Below are positions 7,938 through 16,990 of a stretch of DNA of 64,000 nt, piece after piece. The translations under genes were made by a program, and so were the position numbers. Below the pieces are notes generated by a model. That model did not search any database. It saw only the letters and a program-made list of their open reading frames with translations, and was not told the DNA's origin. Positions within the stretch are counted from its first letter, which is position 1, and the number at the start of each line of letters is the position of its first letter. This DNA is from an uncultured Ectothiorhodospiraceae bacterium (lineage in GTDB: Bacteria > Pseudomonadota > Gammaproteobacteria > UBA6429 > Thiohalophilaceae): positions 62,001-126,000 of the forward strand of contig CAMYJG010000001.1 in the NCBI GenBank assembly GCA_947258695.1, written 5' to 3'.

Positions 7938-10232
7938 ATGAAGAAAAAATCTCCTTTACGTCGCAAGAAAAAAACAAGCATAAAAAAAACCAGTCGACGT
8001 CGCAAAAATAAAAATAATCACAGGCTTCCTTATCTACGAATTTTTATCGCTTCGCTAGTCGTTTTTCTTTTGTATGTTGTGTACCTGGATTTTGAAGTGC
8101 GTTCTCAATTCGATGGGCGAAAATGGTCTGTTCCTGCACGGGTATATGCACGGCCACTCGAGCTTTATATTGGTAAGCCACTCACTCACGAGCAATTAAA
8201 ATTTGAATTAAATATTTCTGATTATCGATTAACCAGTAACAACCTTAGTACTGGAAATTATAAAAAAAAGGGTGACAGTTATCGAATAGTTATTCGAGAA
8301 TTTGACTTTTGGGATGGTCATCAACCGCCGCGCTATATTCAAGTTAAAATAGAAGATGGTTTTGTCACAAACGTAACTGATTTCAGGGATAATAATGATA
8401 TAGCAGTAGTCCGGCTTGAGCCGTCGGTTATGGGGCGCATCTATCCTTCACATCGTGAAGATCGTTTACTCGTCAAACTGGATGATGTACCTGAATATTT
8501 ACTATCTGCTTTACTGACAGTTGAAGATCGCCAGTTTTATTCACATTACGGTATAAATCCAAAAGCTATATTGCGAGCAATGTTGGCAAATATAAAAGCA
8601 GGTTCAGTAGTTCAGGGCGGTAGTACATTAACACAGCAACTTGTTAAAAATTTCTTTTTAACGAAAAGGAAAAGTCTGATTCGTAAGTTTAACGAAGCAA
8701 TTATGTCTTTTTTGTTAGAGTTGCATTATGAAAAAGATGAAATATTGCAGGCATACTTAAACGAAATTTATCTGGGACAGGATAAAAACAGAGCAATACA
8801 TGGCTTTGGCCTGGCTAGTCGTTTTTACTTTGACAAACCTGTTTATAATTTAAACTTATCAGAAATAACAACGCTTGTGGCTATGGTAAAAGGACCTTCA
8901 TATTATGATCCCTGGCGAAATAAGAAGCGTTTACTATCACGTCGTGATACGGTCATTAATTTAATGCAAGAGCAAGGCAAGATCACTGAATACCAGGCAA
9001 ATCAAGCCAAATCCGAACCGTTGAATGTATTAAGTCGTAGAAAAAATATTCGCAGCTCACATCCAGCATATATGGATCTGCTTAGAAGACAATTACAACA
9101 GGACTATAATAAAGAAGATTTAACCTCTGAAGGTTTACAAATATTTTCTACTTTTGATCCATATATACAAAAAATAGTCGAGCAGGTTGTCATAAAAAAA
9201 TCTAAACAACTTGATAAGCAGCAACAACTTAATGGCAAATTACAAAGTTCAGTTATTGTAACAAATACCAATAATGCAGATGTCCTTGCCGTTATTGGAG
9301 GTAAGCAACCAGCTTATGCCGGTTTCAATCGTGCCTTAGATGCATTGAGACCGATCGGTTCATTAATTAAACCGGCAGTGTATTTAACTGCGATACAGAG
9401 AAAAAATGATTATTCTCTTGCTTCTATGATTGAAGATAAAAATATTACATTAAAAGCGCAGGATGGAAAATTATGGTCGCCACGAAATTATTCAGGTGAA
9501 TCACACGGAGAAATACCGTTATTTAAAGCACTCATCAGTTCTTATAACCAGGCCACTGTTCGTCTGGGTTTGTCACTGGGGTTTGAGTCAATTGTTGAGA
9601 CACTAAGAAATCTTGGCATCCAACGTGACATTCCACCATATCCTTCGATACTTTTAGGTGCTGTAACCATGTCACCGTTTGAAGTTGCGCAGATGTATCA
9701 AACATTGGTGGGTGAAGGCTTTATCACCCCACTTCGTAGTATAAGAAAGGTACTAACTGCAGAGGGTAAACCATTGAAACATTACCCGGTTAAAATTAAA
9801 AAGGCGATAGATGAAACCTCCGTAAGAATTATAAATAGTGCTTTACATGAAGTGACACGACAGGGTACGGCACGTTCAATAAGATGGCGATTACCTGAAG
9901 GGTTAAAAGTGGCAGGTAAAACAGGTACAACAAATGATACTCGTGATAGTTGGTTTGCTGGCTTCAGTGGCGAACATTTAATCGTCACCTGGTTAGGTAC
10001 AGATGATAATGAATCAACCGGTTTAACAGGTGCAGGCGGGGCGTTACCTATATGGGCTGATATAATGAAAAAAATCAGGACACGACCTTTTTCTTTTGCC
10101 TATGATGATAAGCTTGAATATCATTATGTCGAAAATACCAGGAGTTTGTTAGTTGAGGACCATTGTTCTACAGCAGCATATCTTGCATTCAGGAAAAATT
10201 CTGCTCCCTCCAACTATGGTACATGTAAATAA
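7938..10232 (+). CDS. mrcB: Penicillin-binding protein 1B (bifunctional glycosyltransferase/transpeptidase)
   Basis: 764 residues, the size of class A PBP1B. A very basic cytoplasmic N-terminus is followed by one membrane helix (about residues 33-50) and a UB2H-like region (about 70-155). The GT51 domain carries EDRQFYSHYGI and GGSTLTQQLVKNFF. The transpeptidase domain has SLIK (active-site SxxK), SYN and KTGTT. It polymerises lipid II and crosslinks peptidoglycan at the inner membrane; in enterics it is activated by the outer-membrane lipoprotein LpoB through UB2H. A TPR lipoprotein follows 21 nt downstream. The UB2H domain favours PBP1B over PBP1A. Confidence 0.95.
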   Translation: MKKKSPLRRKKKTSIKKTSRRRKNKNNHRLPYLRIFIASLVVFLLYVVYLDFEVRSQFDGRKWSVPARVYARPLELYIGKPLTHEQLKFELNISDYRLTSNNLSTGNYKKKGDSYRIVIREFDFWDGHQPPRYIQVKIEDGFVTNVTDFRDNNDIAVVRLEPSVMGRIYPSHREDRLLVKLDDVPEYLLSALLTVEDRQFYSHYGINPKAILRAMLANIKAGSVVQGGSTLTQQLVKNFFLTKRKSLIRKFNEAIMSFLLELHYEKDEILQAYLNEIYLGQDKNRAIHGFGLASRFYFDKPVYNLNLSEITTLVAMVKGPSYYDPWRNKKRLLSRRDTVINLMQEQGKITEYQANQAKSEPLNVLSRRKNIRSSHPAYMDLLRRQLQQDYNKEDLTSEGLQIFSTFDPYIQKIVEQVVIKKSKQLDKQQQLNGKLQSSVIVTNTNNADVLAVIGGKQPAYAGFNRALDALRPIGSLIKPAVYLTAIQRKNDYSLASMIEDKNITLKAQDGKLWSPRNYSGESHGEIPLFKALISSYNQATVRLGLSLGFESIVETLRNLGIQRDIPPYPSILLGAVTMSPFEVAQMYQTLVGEGFITPLRSIRKVLTAEGKPLKHYPVKIKKAIDETSVRIINSALHEVTRQGTARSIRWRLPEGLKVAGKTGTTNDTRDSWFAGFSGEHLIVTWLGTDDNESTGLTGAGGALPIWADIMKKIRTRPFSFAYDDKLEYHYVENTRSLLVEDHCSTAAYLAFRKNSAPSNYGTCK

Positions 10233-10253
10233 TAACAAGATTGAAATTACTTT

Positions 10254-10739
10254 ATGAAAAATATGAAACGATTAATGTTACGCTCATTTATTTTAATGCT
10301 GGTTATGACGCTTGTTGCATGTCAGGCACCAAAAGATAAAACAACCGGTTGGACTTCTGAGTCTGGAGAAGTACGGCCAGGTCCAAAAACCGGGAAAGCA
10401 GTTTTAGCCTTACTTGGAAAAGCCAGGCAAGCAAGCAAGAAAGGCTCATTAAGTACGGCTGAAAGCCATCTTGAAAGAGCATTACGTATCGAACCTGATA
10501 ACCCTACATTGTGGCTATACATGGCTAAACTACGACTATATGCAGCCAAATCTGTTGATGCGATTAATCTCGCTAATAAAGCCCTGACTTTATCATCTCG
10601 CAAAAAAAGCCTCAGCAAATCAAGTCGACGCAATCTACAAGCGGATTGTTGGCGTGTAATTGCACATGCTGAACAAATATTAGGAAATCCTGCGAAGGCA
10701 CATAAAGCTCAGGATAAGGCAAACTCACTAAGTGACTAA
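10254..10739 (+). CDS. TPR-containing lipoprotein downstream of mrcB
   Basis: 161 residues with a lipoprotein signal (SFILMLVMTLVAC, lipobox LVAC). Mature part contains TPR-like helices: AVLALLGKARQASKKGSLSTAESHLERALRIEPDNPTLW is the clearest unit, followed by a second, YAAKSVDAINLANKALTL. Starts at 10254 and 10263 are both possible. The gene lies close behind mrcB on the same strand and is probably cotranscribed, so it could be a PBP1B partner; that role is inference from position only and it is not recognisably LpoB. Confidence 0.8.
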   Translation: MKNMKRLMLRSFILMLVMTLVACQAPKDKTTGWTSESGEVRPGPKTGKAVLALLGKARQASKKGSLSTAESHLERALRIEPDNPTLWLYMAKLRLYAAKSVDAINLANKALTLSSRKKSLSKSSRRNLQADCWRVIAHAEQILGNPAKAHKAQDKANSLSD

Positions 10740-10846
10740 TTATATTAGATATTTTACTATTAAGGGATTGTTATTACGGCCGCTAATTAGATAAACTATT
10801 CTTTATACTTAGATCTGGTCTTTATTTAGGCAAATGGAATGAGACA

Positions 10847-11356
10847 GTGTCACTATACTCAGTAGATAAATTAATCTCAGAAGCCCGGCGTATTGCTGCG
10901 GAATACCGTCGTACTACCGGAAAGCCACTGGGAATCAGTGCTGAAATAGCGCGTCATGATGCCTGCACATTGCTCGAGCTCGAACCGCACGAAGATGCGA
11001 CTGGTTATGATGCAATCGGTAAAAAGGGCGAAAGAGAGGGGATACGCTTTCAAATTAAAGGACGTGCTATATTTGATGAAAAAAAAGGCGGACAACGTCT
11101 GGGACAAATTAAAACTGAGCAGGATTGGGATAAGATCTTATTGGTTTTAATGGATGAAAATTTTGAAACTACCGAGATTTTCGAAGCTTCCCGAGAATCA
11201 ATACTAGAATCCATTGATGATGCAGCGAGTAGTAACAGACAAAAAAGAGGTATCATATCAGTCGCGAGATTCAGACGAATTGCTCACTTAGTTTGGAACA
11301 GTGATGAAGGTTTAATTGATGATGAAGTGTGGGATAATCAAGCCAGTCATCCTTAA
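10847..11356 (+). CDS. Conserved hypothetical protein, DUF6998-like
   Basis: 169 residues, GTG start. The pattern SEARRIAAEYRRTTGKPLGIS, then EIARHDACTLL and a central YDAIGKKGEREGIRFQIKGR followed by GQRLGQIKTEQDWDKILLVLMDENFE matches what I remember of DUF6998-type proteins. The arrangement of an acidic residue, IRFQIKGR and a beta-strand pair is reminiscent of restriction-endonuclease-like folds (D...(E/Q)xK), but this is a weak inference. It is soluble and cytoplasmic. It precedes the YoaA-type helicase by 47 nt on the same strand. Function unknown. Confidence 0.75.
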   Translation: MSLYSVDKLISEARRIAAEYRRTTGKPLGISAEIARHDACTLLELEPHEDATGYDAIGKKGEREGIRFQIKGRAIFDEKKGGQRLGQIKTEQDWDKILLVLMDENFETTEIFEASRESILESIDDAASSNRQKRGIISVARFRRIAHLVWNSDEGLIDDEVWDNQASHP

Positions 11357-11403
11357 TAACGACGAAATTCGTTATCTAATAAAATAATAAAAGAGTTTTT
11401 TCC

Positions 11404-13326
11404 TTGCAACAATCGGATATTTCCCATCTTCTCGGTGAAGACGGACCTTTTGCAAAATTGGTTCCGGGTTTTGCTGCGCGTGAACAACAGCAGGAAATGG
11501 CTGAACGTGTTGCAGAAGCAATTGAAAAAGGAAATCATTTAATTGCAGAAGCCGGAACAGGTACAGGTAAAACATTTGCTTATTTAGTGCCTGCTTTAAT
11601 GAGTCAGTCTAAAGTTTTAATATCTACTGGTACTAAAAATCTGCAAGATCAGCTTTTCCATAAAGATTTGCCAATAGTTAGTAAGGCGCTTGCTGTTCCA
11701 GCCACGGTTGCTTTGTTGAAAGGACGTGCAAATTATCTCTGTCTACATCGCCTCGATTTAGCTGAACATGAAGGCCGCTTCCGCACACCGGAAATGGCTA
11801 ACAATGTTATTAAGATCAGGGAATGGGCAGCACAAACCTCAAGCGGTGACATTGCTGAAATGTCTTCTATTTCGGAAGAAGACATGATCTGGTCAAGCGT
11901 GACTTCAACTTCTGATAATTGTCTGGGTTCAGATTGTGATTACTTTGAAAATTGTCATGTAATTGATGCGCGTAGACAAGCTCAAGCAGCTGATGTTGTC
12001 GTGATCAATCATCACTTATTATTTGCTGACATGATGTTACGTGAAGATGGATTTGCCGAGTTACTACCTCAGGCCGATGCCATTATTATTGATGAGGCTC
12101 ACCAGTTAGCTGAGGTTGCATCTTCATTCTTTGGAGAATCAATCAGTGGGAATCAGTTAATTGAGCTGGCTCGAGACAGTGAAGCTGAGTACCTGTCGGA
12201 GATAAATGAAGATCCTAATTTTATTCGTGTTGCATCCGTTCTTCAAACATTGACAAAAGATCTACGACTGTCATTTGGCATGGAACAACGACGTGCTGAC
12301 TGGCAAAGCATTTCAAGTGATAAAGAATTTAAAAAAGCGTTATTGGCAGTTTCTGAGCAATTAAAAGAATTAGAAAAACAATTATTACCATTAGCAGAGC
12401 GTAGTAAAAGTTTAGACAGCTGTTACGATCGCTGTGTTGAATTACGAGCACGCTTTACCCGTTTGTCGACGGATGTCCCGGAAGATCATGTCCACTGGTT
12501 TGAAACACATCGACGAAGTTTTACTTTTCATATAACACCATTTGATATTAGCGATATTTTCCATGCTCAAATGGAAACAATGAATGTTGTCTGGTTATTT
12601 ACTTCTGCAACATTAACAGTGGCAAATAATTTTGAACACTTTAAACAACGTTTAGGTATTGAAACTGATAATACTGCTATTTGGGACAGTCCATTTGATT
12701 ACAGTAAACAGGCAGTGATGTATGTTCCGGAGTCATTGCCTGATCCGACATCAGCTGATTACACCGAAGCCGTTGTTGACAAAGCATTACCTATTATTGA
12801 TGCATGCCAGGGTGGGGTATTTTTTCTATTTACCAGTCATAAAGCATTACAGCAAGCGGCAGACATATTAGAGGATGAACTCGAGGTACCGTTAATGGTA
12901 CAAGGTGATAAACCACGAGAGATATTGCTGAGTGAATTCCGATATCACGGCAATGCCGTGTTGCTTGGCACCAGTAGTTTTTGGGAAGGCGTGGATGTTC
13001 GGGGAGAAGCATTAACCTGCGTCATCATAGATAAATTGCCTTTTGCTTCGCCGGGCGATCCGGTGCTGAAAGCGAGAATAGACAATATGCGTAATAAAGG
13101 TGGAAACCCATTCATCGACTATCAATTACCCACAGCAGTGATCACTCTCAAGCAAGGGGCTGGTCGACTGATTCGTGATATTAATGATCGTGGAGTTTTG
13201 ATGATTTGCGATCCACGAATAATTACAAAATCCTATGGTAAGACGTTTATTGACAGTTTGCCGGCAATGATGAAAACGCGTAACGAAACAAAGGTACAAG
13301 GCTTTTTAAGATTAACCTCAGCTTAA
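11404..13326 (+). CDS. yoaA: DinG/XPD-family Fe-S DNA helicase (YoaA-like)
   Basis: 640 residues, TTG start (frame opens at LQQSDISHLLGEDGPF). Walker A is EAGTGTGKT and the DEAH box is IIDEAHQL. Four cysteines suited to a 4Fe-4S cluster are visible: one in ANYLCLHR and three in CLGSDCDYFENC. C-terminal helicase motifs include TSSFWEGVDVRGE and KQGAGRLIRD. The length and lack of an N-terminal exonuclease match the YoaA subgroup, an XPD-like 5'-3' helicase linked in E. coli to DNA repair with HolC. It runs on the same strand as tsaB, which it also neighbours in some gammaproteobacteria. Confidence 0.9.
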   Translation: MQQSDISHLLGEDGPFAKLVPGFAAREQQQEMAERVAEAIEKGNHLIAEAGTGTGKTFAYLVPALMSQSKVLISTGTKNLQDQLFHKDLPIVSKALAVPATVALLKGRANYLCLHRLDLAEHEGRFRTPEMANNVIKIREWAAQTSSGDIAEMSSISEEDMIWSSVTSTSDNCLGSDCDYFENCHVIDARRQAQAADVVVINHHLLFADMMLREDGFAELLPQADAIIIDEAHQLAEVASSFFGESISGNQLIELARDSEAEYLSEINEDPNFIRVASVLQTLTKDLRLSFGMEQRRADWQSISSDKEFKKALLAVSEQLKELEKQLLPLAERSKSLDSCYDRCVELRARFTRLSTDVPEDHVHWFETHRRSFTFHITPFDISDIFHAQMETMNVVWLFTSATLTVANNFEHFKQRLGIETDNTAIWDSPFDYSKQAVMYVPESLPDPTSADYTEAVVDKALPIIDACQGGVFFLFTSHKALQQAADILEDELEVPLMVQGDKPREILLSEFRYHGNAVLLGTSSFWEGVDVRGEALTCVIIDKLPFASPGDPVLKARIDNMRNKGGNPFIDYQLPTAVITLKQGAGRLIRDINDRGVLMICDPRIITKSYGKTFIDSLPAMMKTRNETKVQGFLRLTSA

Positions 13327-13579
13327 ATAAGTCACTTCTTATAAAGCCAACAAAATGTCAACTTCATCACATTAATTGTTAAATCCTGTGACAATTTGTG
13401 ACATTTAGGCTATTCTTTAATGCACAGAAAATATAGCTACCCCCCATCTATATTTTTCAATAAAAATAATAAGTTGTTGAAATTATTGCGATTTTTGTGG
13501 AGTTTTACCACATACTAATTTGTTACCTTTAATGGTATCGACTGTTGTTAATTTCGTTTTTATTTTAAAAGGGATTCTC

Positions 13580-14092
13580 GTGGCTTATTTAACTCAATTT
13601 TCAAACAGCGTTCCAGTTATAAAATACCATATTGATCAGGTGCTTATGACAATAGGTCAGGATATTGATATGGATATCTGTGTTCCTGAAGAGGGCATTG
13701 CAGAAAATCACGCGCTAGTTGAAGCAATTAAACAGACTGATTCATACCGATTTATCATTAAGTCACGTGAAGATGAGACATTATTAGAGCTCAATGGTGA
13801 AACCGTTTCTCACGCCGAATTACAAGATGGCGATTGGCTGATTATTGGCGGAGTAGAATTTCAATTTACAGATGATGGTGTAAATACAATAGTAGAGGCG
13901 GATCTTGAAGATACAACAATTATAAACCTCGAAAAAGCAGAGACTAACGAAAACACCGGTTCAGAAGCATTACAATTAGTAAAAGAATTGAAGCAAGAAC
14001 TGGAGCATGGTTTAAAAGGCGAAGAAAAACCAATGAGCACTAAGGAATTTATCTCAAATAGTCGCCGTAGCCGCCCCAGACTGGTTTTTTAA
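13580..14092 (+). CDS. Small FHA-like domain protein
   Basis: The ORF track starts at 13520, but a GTG at 13580 has a good ribosome binding site (AAAAGGGA, 6 nt upstream) and gives a protein of about 170 residues starting AYLTQFSNSVPV. Residues about 10-105 look like a forkhead-associated beta-sandwich: MTIGQDIDMDICVPEEGIAENHA, then LLELNGETVSHAELQDGDWLIIGGVEFQF. The classic GR...S..H phosphopeptide residues are only partly matched (IGQ, ENHA), so binding to phosphothreonine is uncertain. The C-terminal third is acidic and then helical, ending in the basic tail SRRSRPRLVF. No kinase gene is nearby. Confidence 0.75.
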   Translation: MAYLTQFSNSVPVIKYHIDQVLMTIGQDIDMDICVPEEGIAENHALVEAIKQTDSYRFIIKSREDETLLELNGETVSHAELQDGDWLIIGGVEFQFTDDGVNTIVEADLEDTTIINLEKAETNENTGSEALQLVKELKQELEHGLKGEEKPMSTKEFISNSRRSRPRLVF

Positions 14093-14190
14093 GCAATATA
14101 AATCCCCAAACGAATAAATCTTAGTTAATCTACTAGCAGTGCGAAGTTGCACTGTGTATGCTATGGTTTTTTTATAACATAGCGTCATTC

Positions 14191-14871
14191 ATGAAAATTC
14201 TGGCAATTGATACCGCAACTGAAGCCTGTTCCGCTGCTTTATTACTGAATAATAGCCATGAAGAAATCTTCGAGATAATACCCAGGCAGCATACCGATCG
14301 TATCTTGCCAATGATCGATCAATTACTCAATAAAGCAAATATTTCCTTGTCTCAACTCGATGCCGTTGCCTTTAACTGCGGTCCAGGTTCATTTACGGGC
14401 GTTCGTGTTGCTACCAGTGTCGCCCAGGGGCTGGCTTTTAGTTGTAATTTACCTGTAATCCCTGTTTCCAGTCTTGCGGCGCTTGCTCAATTAGCTTATA
14501 GGGAACAAAATAAAGAAAAAGTGCTGAGTGCAATTGATGCGCGGATGAATGAAGTGTACTGGGGTTGTTATCACTTAGAATCGGGCATTATGAAAATGGT
14601 AAGCGGAGAAAAAGTCACTCCAGTTTCAGGTGTTATTACAAAAGGTGACTGGCATTGCCTGGGTAGTGGTTGGGACACATATGAATCTGAACTTAAGCAA
14701 TCTAATCAGGTCAATATAACCAGCTCATCATTAAGCTGTTTTCCACATGCACTTGATATTGCTGTTCTTGCAGAAGACTTGTATGAAAATAAAAAAATGG
14801 TAAGTGCTGAAAACGCAATTCCGTCTTATATAAGAGATGAAGTCACCTGGAAAAAAATAAGTGAGCAATAA
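14191..14871 (+). CDS. tsaB: tRNA threonylcarbamoyladenosine biosynthesis protein TsaB
   Basis: From the ATG at 14191 (the track start at 14158 adds MLWFFYNIASF, which is not part of the family) the protein is 226 residues. It starts KILAIDTATEACSAALL, the ASKHA-fold phosphate-1 region, and has FNCGPGSFTGVRVATSVAQGLA and SAIDARMNEVYW. TsaB is the non-catalytic partner that dimerises with TsaD and, with TsaC and TsaE, makes t6A37 in ANN-decoding tRNAs. The gene follows the helicase and FHA-like genes on the same strand. Confidence 0.94.
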   Translation: MKILAIDTATEACSAALLLNNSHEEIFEIIPRQHTDRILPMIDQLLNKANISLSQLDAVAFNCGPGSFTGVRVATSVAQGLAFSCNLPVIPVSSLAALAQLAYREQNKEKVLSAIDARMNEVYWGCYHLESGIMKMVSGEKVTPVSGVITKGDWHCLGSGWDTYESELKQSNQVNITSSSLSCFPHALDIAVLAEDLYENKKMVSAENAIPSYIRDEVTWKKISEQ

Positions 14872-14942
14872 AAATTTATTAGCTAAATTTTCGTTGTAAT
14901 TAATTTAGTTACAATAATAAAGGTAGCAGGTAGGAGAACAAC

Positions 14943-15446
14943 ATGTTTAAGTGGCTAGGTATATTATTTTTAATTCCTATTATTTCTGTTTCAGCAGAAA
15001 CTCAGAAAACTGAAAAAGATATTAAACCGCAAGTAGTCAATCCGTTTATCTATGACAGAACGGTTAAAGGTGATATGCGAGAAGTCTATAAAAGAATTTT
15101 CACTGCCCTGGAAAATAATGGTTATTTTGTTACCTTTGAACTTAATCTGGGTAAAAATTTATCTCATTTCGCAAAACGTTGGGGAAAAGATTACAATAAG
15201 AATAAATTAGAAAGTATACGCAGCATGATTTTCTGTAATGGATCATACGCAAACCAACTTAGCAATATTGATCCAAGTTTATTAGCTTTATGTCCACTAC
15301 GGATTACTCTCTATACTAAAAATAAAGAAACGCATATCTTATTTGTTCGTCCAGGAAAAGTGGCTGGTAGAAGTAAAGCGCAAAAACTGGCTAAAGAACT
15401 CGAAGATGATGTGATTCGCACCATAGAAGTGGCAATTACCAGCTAG
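14943..15446 (+). CDS. Secreted DUF302-like protein
   Basis: 167 residues with a signal peptide (LGILFLIPIISVSA cut before ETQK) and an excellent ribosome binding site (TAGGAGA before ATG). The mature region matches the DUF302/TT1751-like pattern: REVYKRIFTALENNGYFVTFELNLG, a Cys-containing middle, DPSLLALCPLRITLYTKN and HILFVRPGKVA. Function of the family is not known to me beyond a small alpha/beta fold. It is convergent with batD, 29 nt away, with no clear terminator between. Confidence 0.8.
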   Translation: MFKWLGILFLIPIISVSAETQKTEKDIKPQVVNPFIYDRTVKGDMREVYKRIFTALENNGYFVTFELNLGKNLSHFAKRWGKDYNKNKLESIRSMIFCNGSYANQLSNIDPSLLALCPLRITLYTKNKETHILFVRPGKVAGRSKAQKLAKELEDDVIRTIEVAITS

Positions 15447-15475
15447 AATAAGTTAAACAGAGTTTAAACAGATTT

Positions 15476-16990
15476 CTACAGGTTAAATGACGGTAACTCA
15501 AAATTATAATATTTATTATTATAGCGCCTGTTTTTAATTACCCTAATAAGCTTGTTTGCTGTCACGCTTATATCTTCTAATACCGTTTTATCTTTAGCGT
15601 ATAAAATTTTAGAGATATTATGAAGCAGGGTAGTAAACTCTGAATCAGTATTATATTTTTCTGACCAAAATATTTTCCATTGCGTCAGGCTGATATTATC
15701 CGGCCAGCCTTCGGCTTTAGACAGCGAATTAATCGCCTGCCTGATTGTGTGTGTGTTTAACTCACCTTGTAGTATTTTAATCGCATTTTTTCTTTGTTGC
15801 CTGCAATAATTATCTTGCTGCCATAATTTATAAAGTTTATTTGATATTAAAACGACTAATAAAATTCCGATAATATAGAGTATCAGTTGTATAAATAAGT
15901 TGGCTGCGAATACATGTTGTTGGGCTAATTGAATTTTGATGATTTTCCCGGTTTCGGGTTCAAAATATTGTGTTTGTATTCCAGGCAGTGAGACATAGCC
16001 GCTACGTAATGTTTTAAGCGGAATTGAGTGTGTTACTGTGCTTATTAAATCTTCAGATGATATTATTTTTTCACGGTTAGAATTTATCGGGAATATCTTA
16101 ATGTCTTCATTTGATTTTACCTGTCTTAATACAGGTGGTAATCGGTAAGGGTTGCTTAGATTCCCAACAAGTTGTAATTGCCAGTAAATAACCGATCCGG
16201 TTCTAATTAATGTTTTTTTCGAAAGTTGGCTATGTATTGAAATTTTTCCTACGGGTATCGTTGGTGGTAAATAAGAAGGCAGATTTTTTATTCGAACTTG
16301 TTGTGCAGGTATATAGTATTTCTTTCGTAAAACGCCACTCACTGAGTATTCTATTGGCGGTAAGCTGATAGACTGGCTTTCTTTATTCAACGCAGAAAGC
16401 ACCCAGCCAGTTGTTAAGAGGTAGCGGCCATCATTCTGTTTTATTCGCTTAAATTTTAGCGCGTTACTTTCAAATCCAGCTATCTTCTCGCTCTCATTTA
16501 TAGTCAGTCGAGATGATGAATGCTTAGAGTAAAGTGAAAACTGAAGAATAAATTGTTGCCTGGTATATGGTGTTTTGTCTGAGATTAATACCTCAGGAAC
16601 TGTGGCTGATGTACCAGAATTTATTTTTAAAACATTCTCCTTGCTTATATATTTATTCAACTGCAATGCTGGAATCTTTAAGTTACCAGTTCGGCGAGGA
16701 TATATTTTTAAGTTAAGAACCTGGATTGACTGATTAGGCCAGCGCGTATCAGTAGTACCATCAGTTGAATACTCGGTTTCAACCCCAAAATCTTTATAAA
16801 GTGGGCTAAGGTTAATTTTGCTCAGTTTATGCTTTATATCAATCGCGTATACTTCTACACGAACAGGGCGACCAATTTCACTTTCTGTTTTATCTGTAAT
16901 TAATACTAATTGTGGTGAGGGAAAACAAAGACTACTGAATAGAGTAATAAATACTAATATGTAGCATTTATAATATATTAACTTTACCAT
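15476..16990 (-). CDS. batD: BatD-like protein (protein BatD/oxygen-tolerance family)
   Basis: 504 residues: signal peptide (ILVFITLFSSLCFPSPQ), a long periplasmic region of beta-sandwich repeats (EIGRPVRVEVYAID, then IYPRRTGNLKIPAL and RSGYVSLPGIQTQYF), one membrane helix near residue 370 (FIQLILYIIGILLVVLI), and a cytoplasmic tail. This is the usual architecture of BatD, last gene of the Bat (Bacteroides aerotolerance) cluster. Its start overlaps the end of the vWA/TPR gene by 7 nt. Biochemical role is unproven; members are thought to act with MoxR and vWA proteins in envelope stress or complex assembly. Confidence 0.88.
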   Translation of the reverse strand: MVKLIYYKCYILVFITLFSSLCFPSPQLVLITDKTESEIGRPVRVEVYAIDIKHKLSKINLSPLYKDFGVETEYSTDGTTDTRWPNQSIQVLNLKIYPRRTGNLKIPALQLNKYISKENVLKINSGTSATVPEVLISDKTPYTRQQFILQFSLYSKHSSSRLTINESEKIAGFESNALKFKRIKQNDGRYLLTTGWVLSALNKESQSISLPPIEYSVSGVLRKKYYIPAQQVRIKNLPSYLPPTIPVGKISIHSQLSKKTLIRTGSVIYWQLQLVGNLSNPYRLPPVLRQVKSNEDIKIFPINSNREKIISSEDLISTVTHSIPLKTLRSGYVSLPGIQTQYFEPETGKIIKIQLAQQHVFAANLFIQLILYIIGILLVVLISNKLYKLWQQDNYCRQQRKNAIKILQGELNTHTIRQAINSLSKAEGWPDNISLTQWKIFWSEKYNTDSEFTTLLHNISKILYAKDKTVLEDISVTANKLIRVIKNRRYNNKYYNFELPSFNL

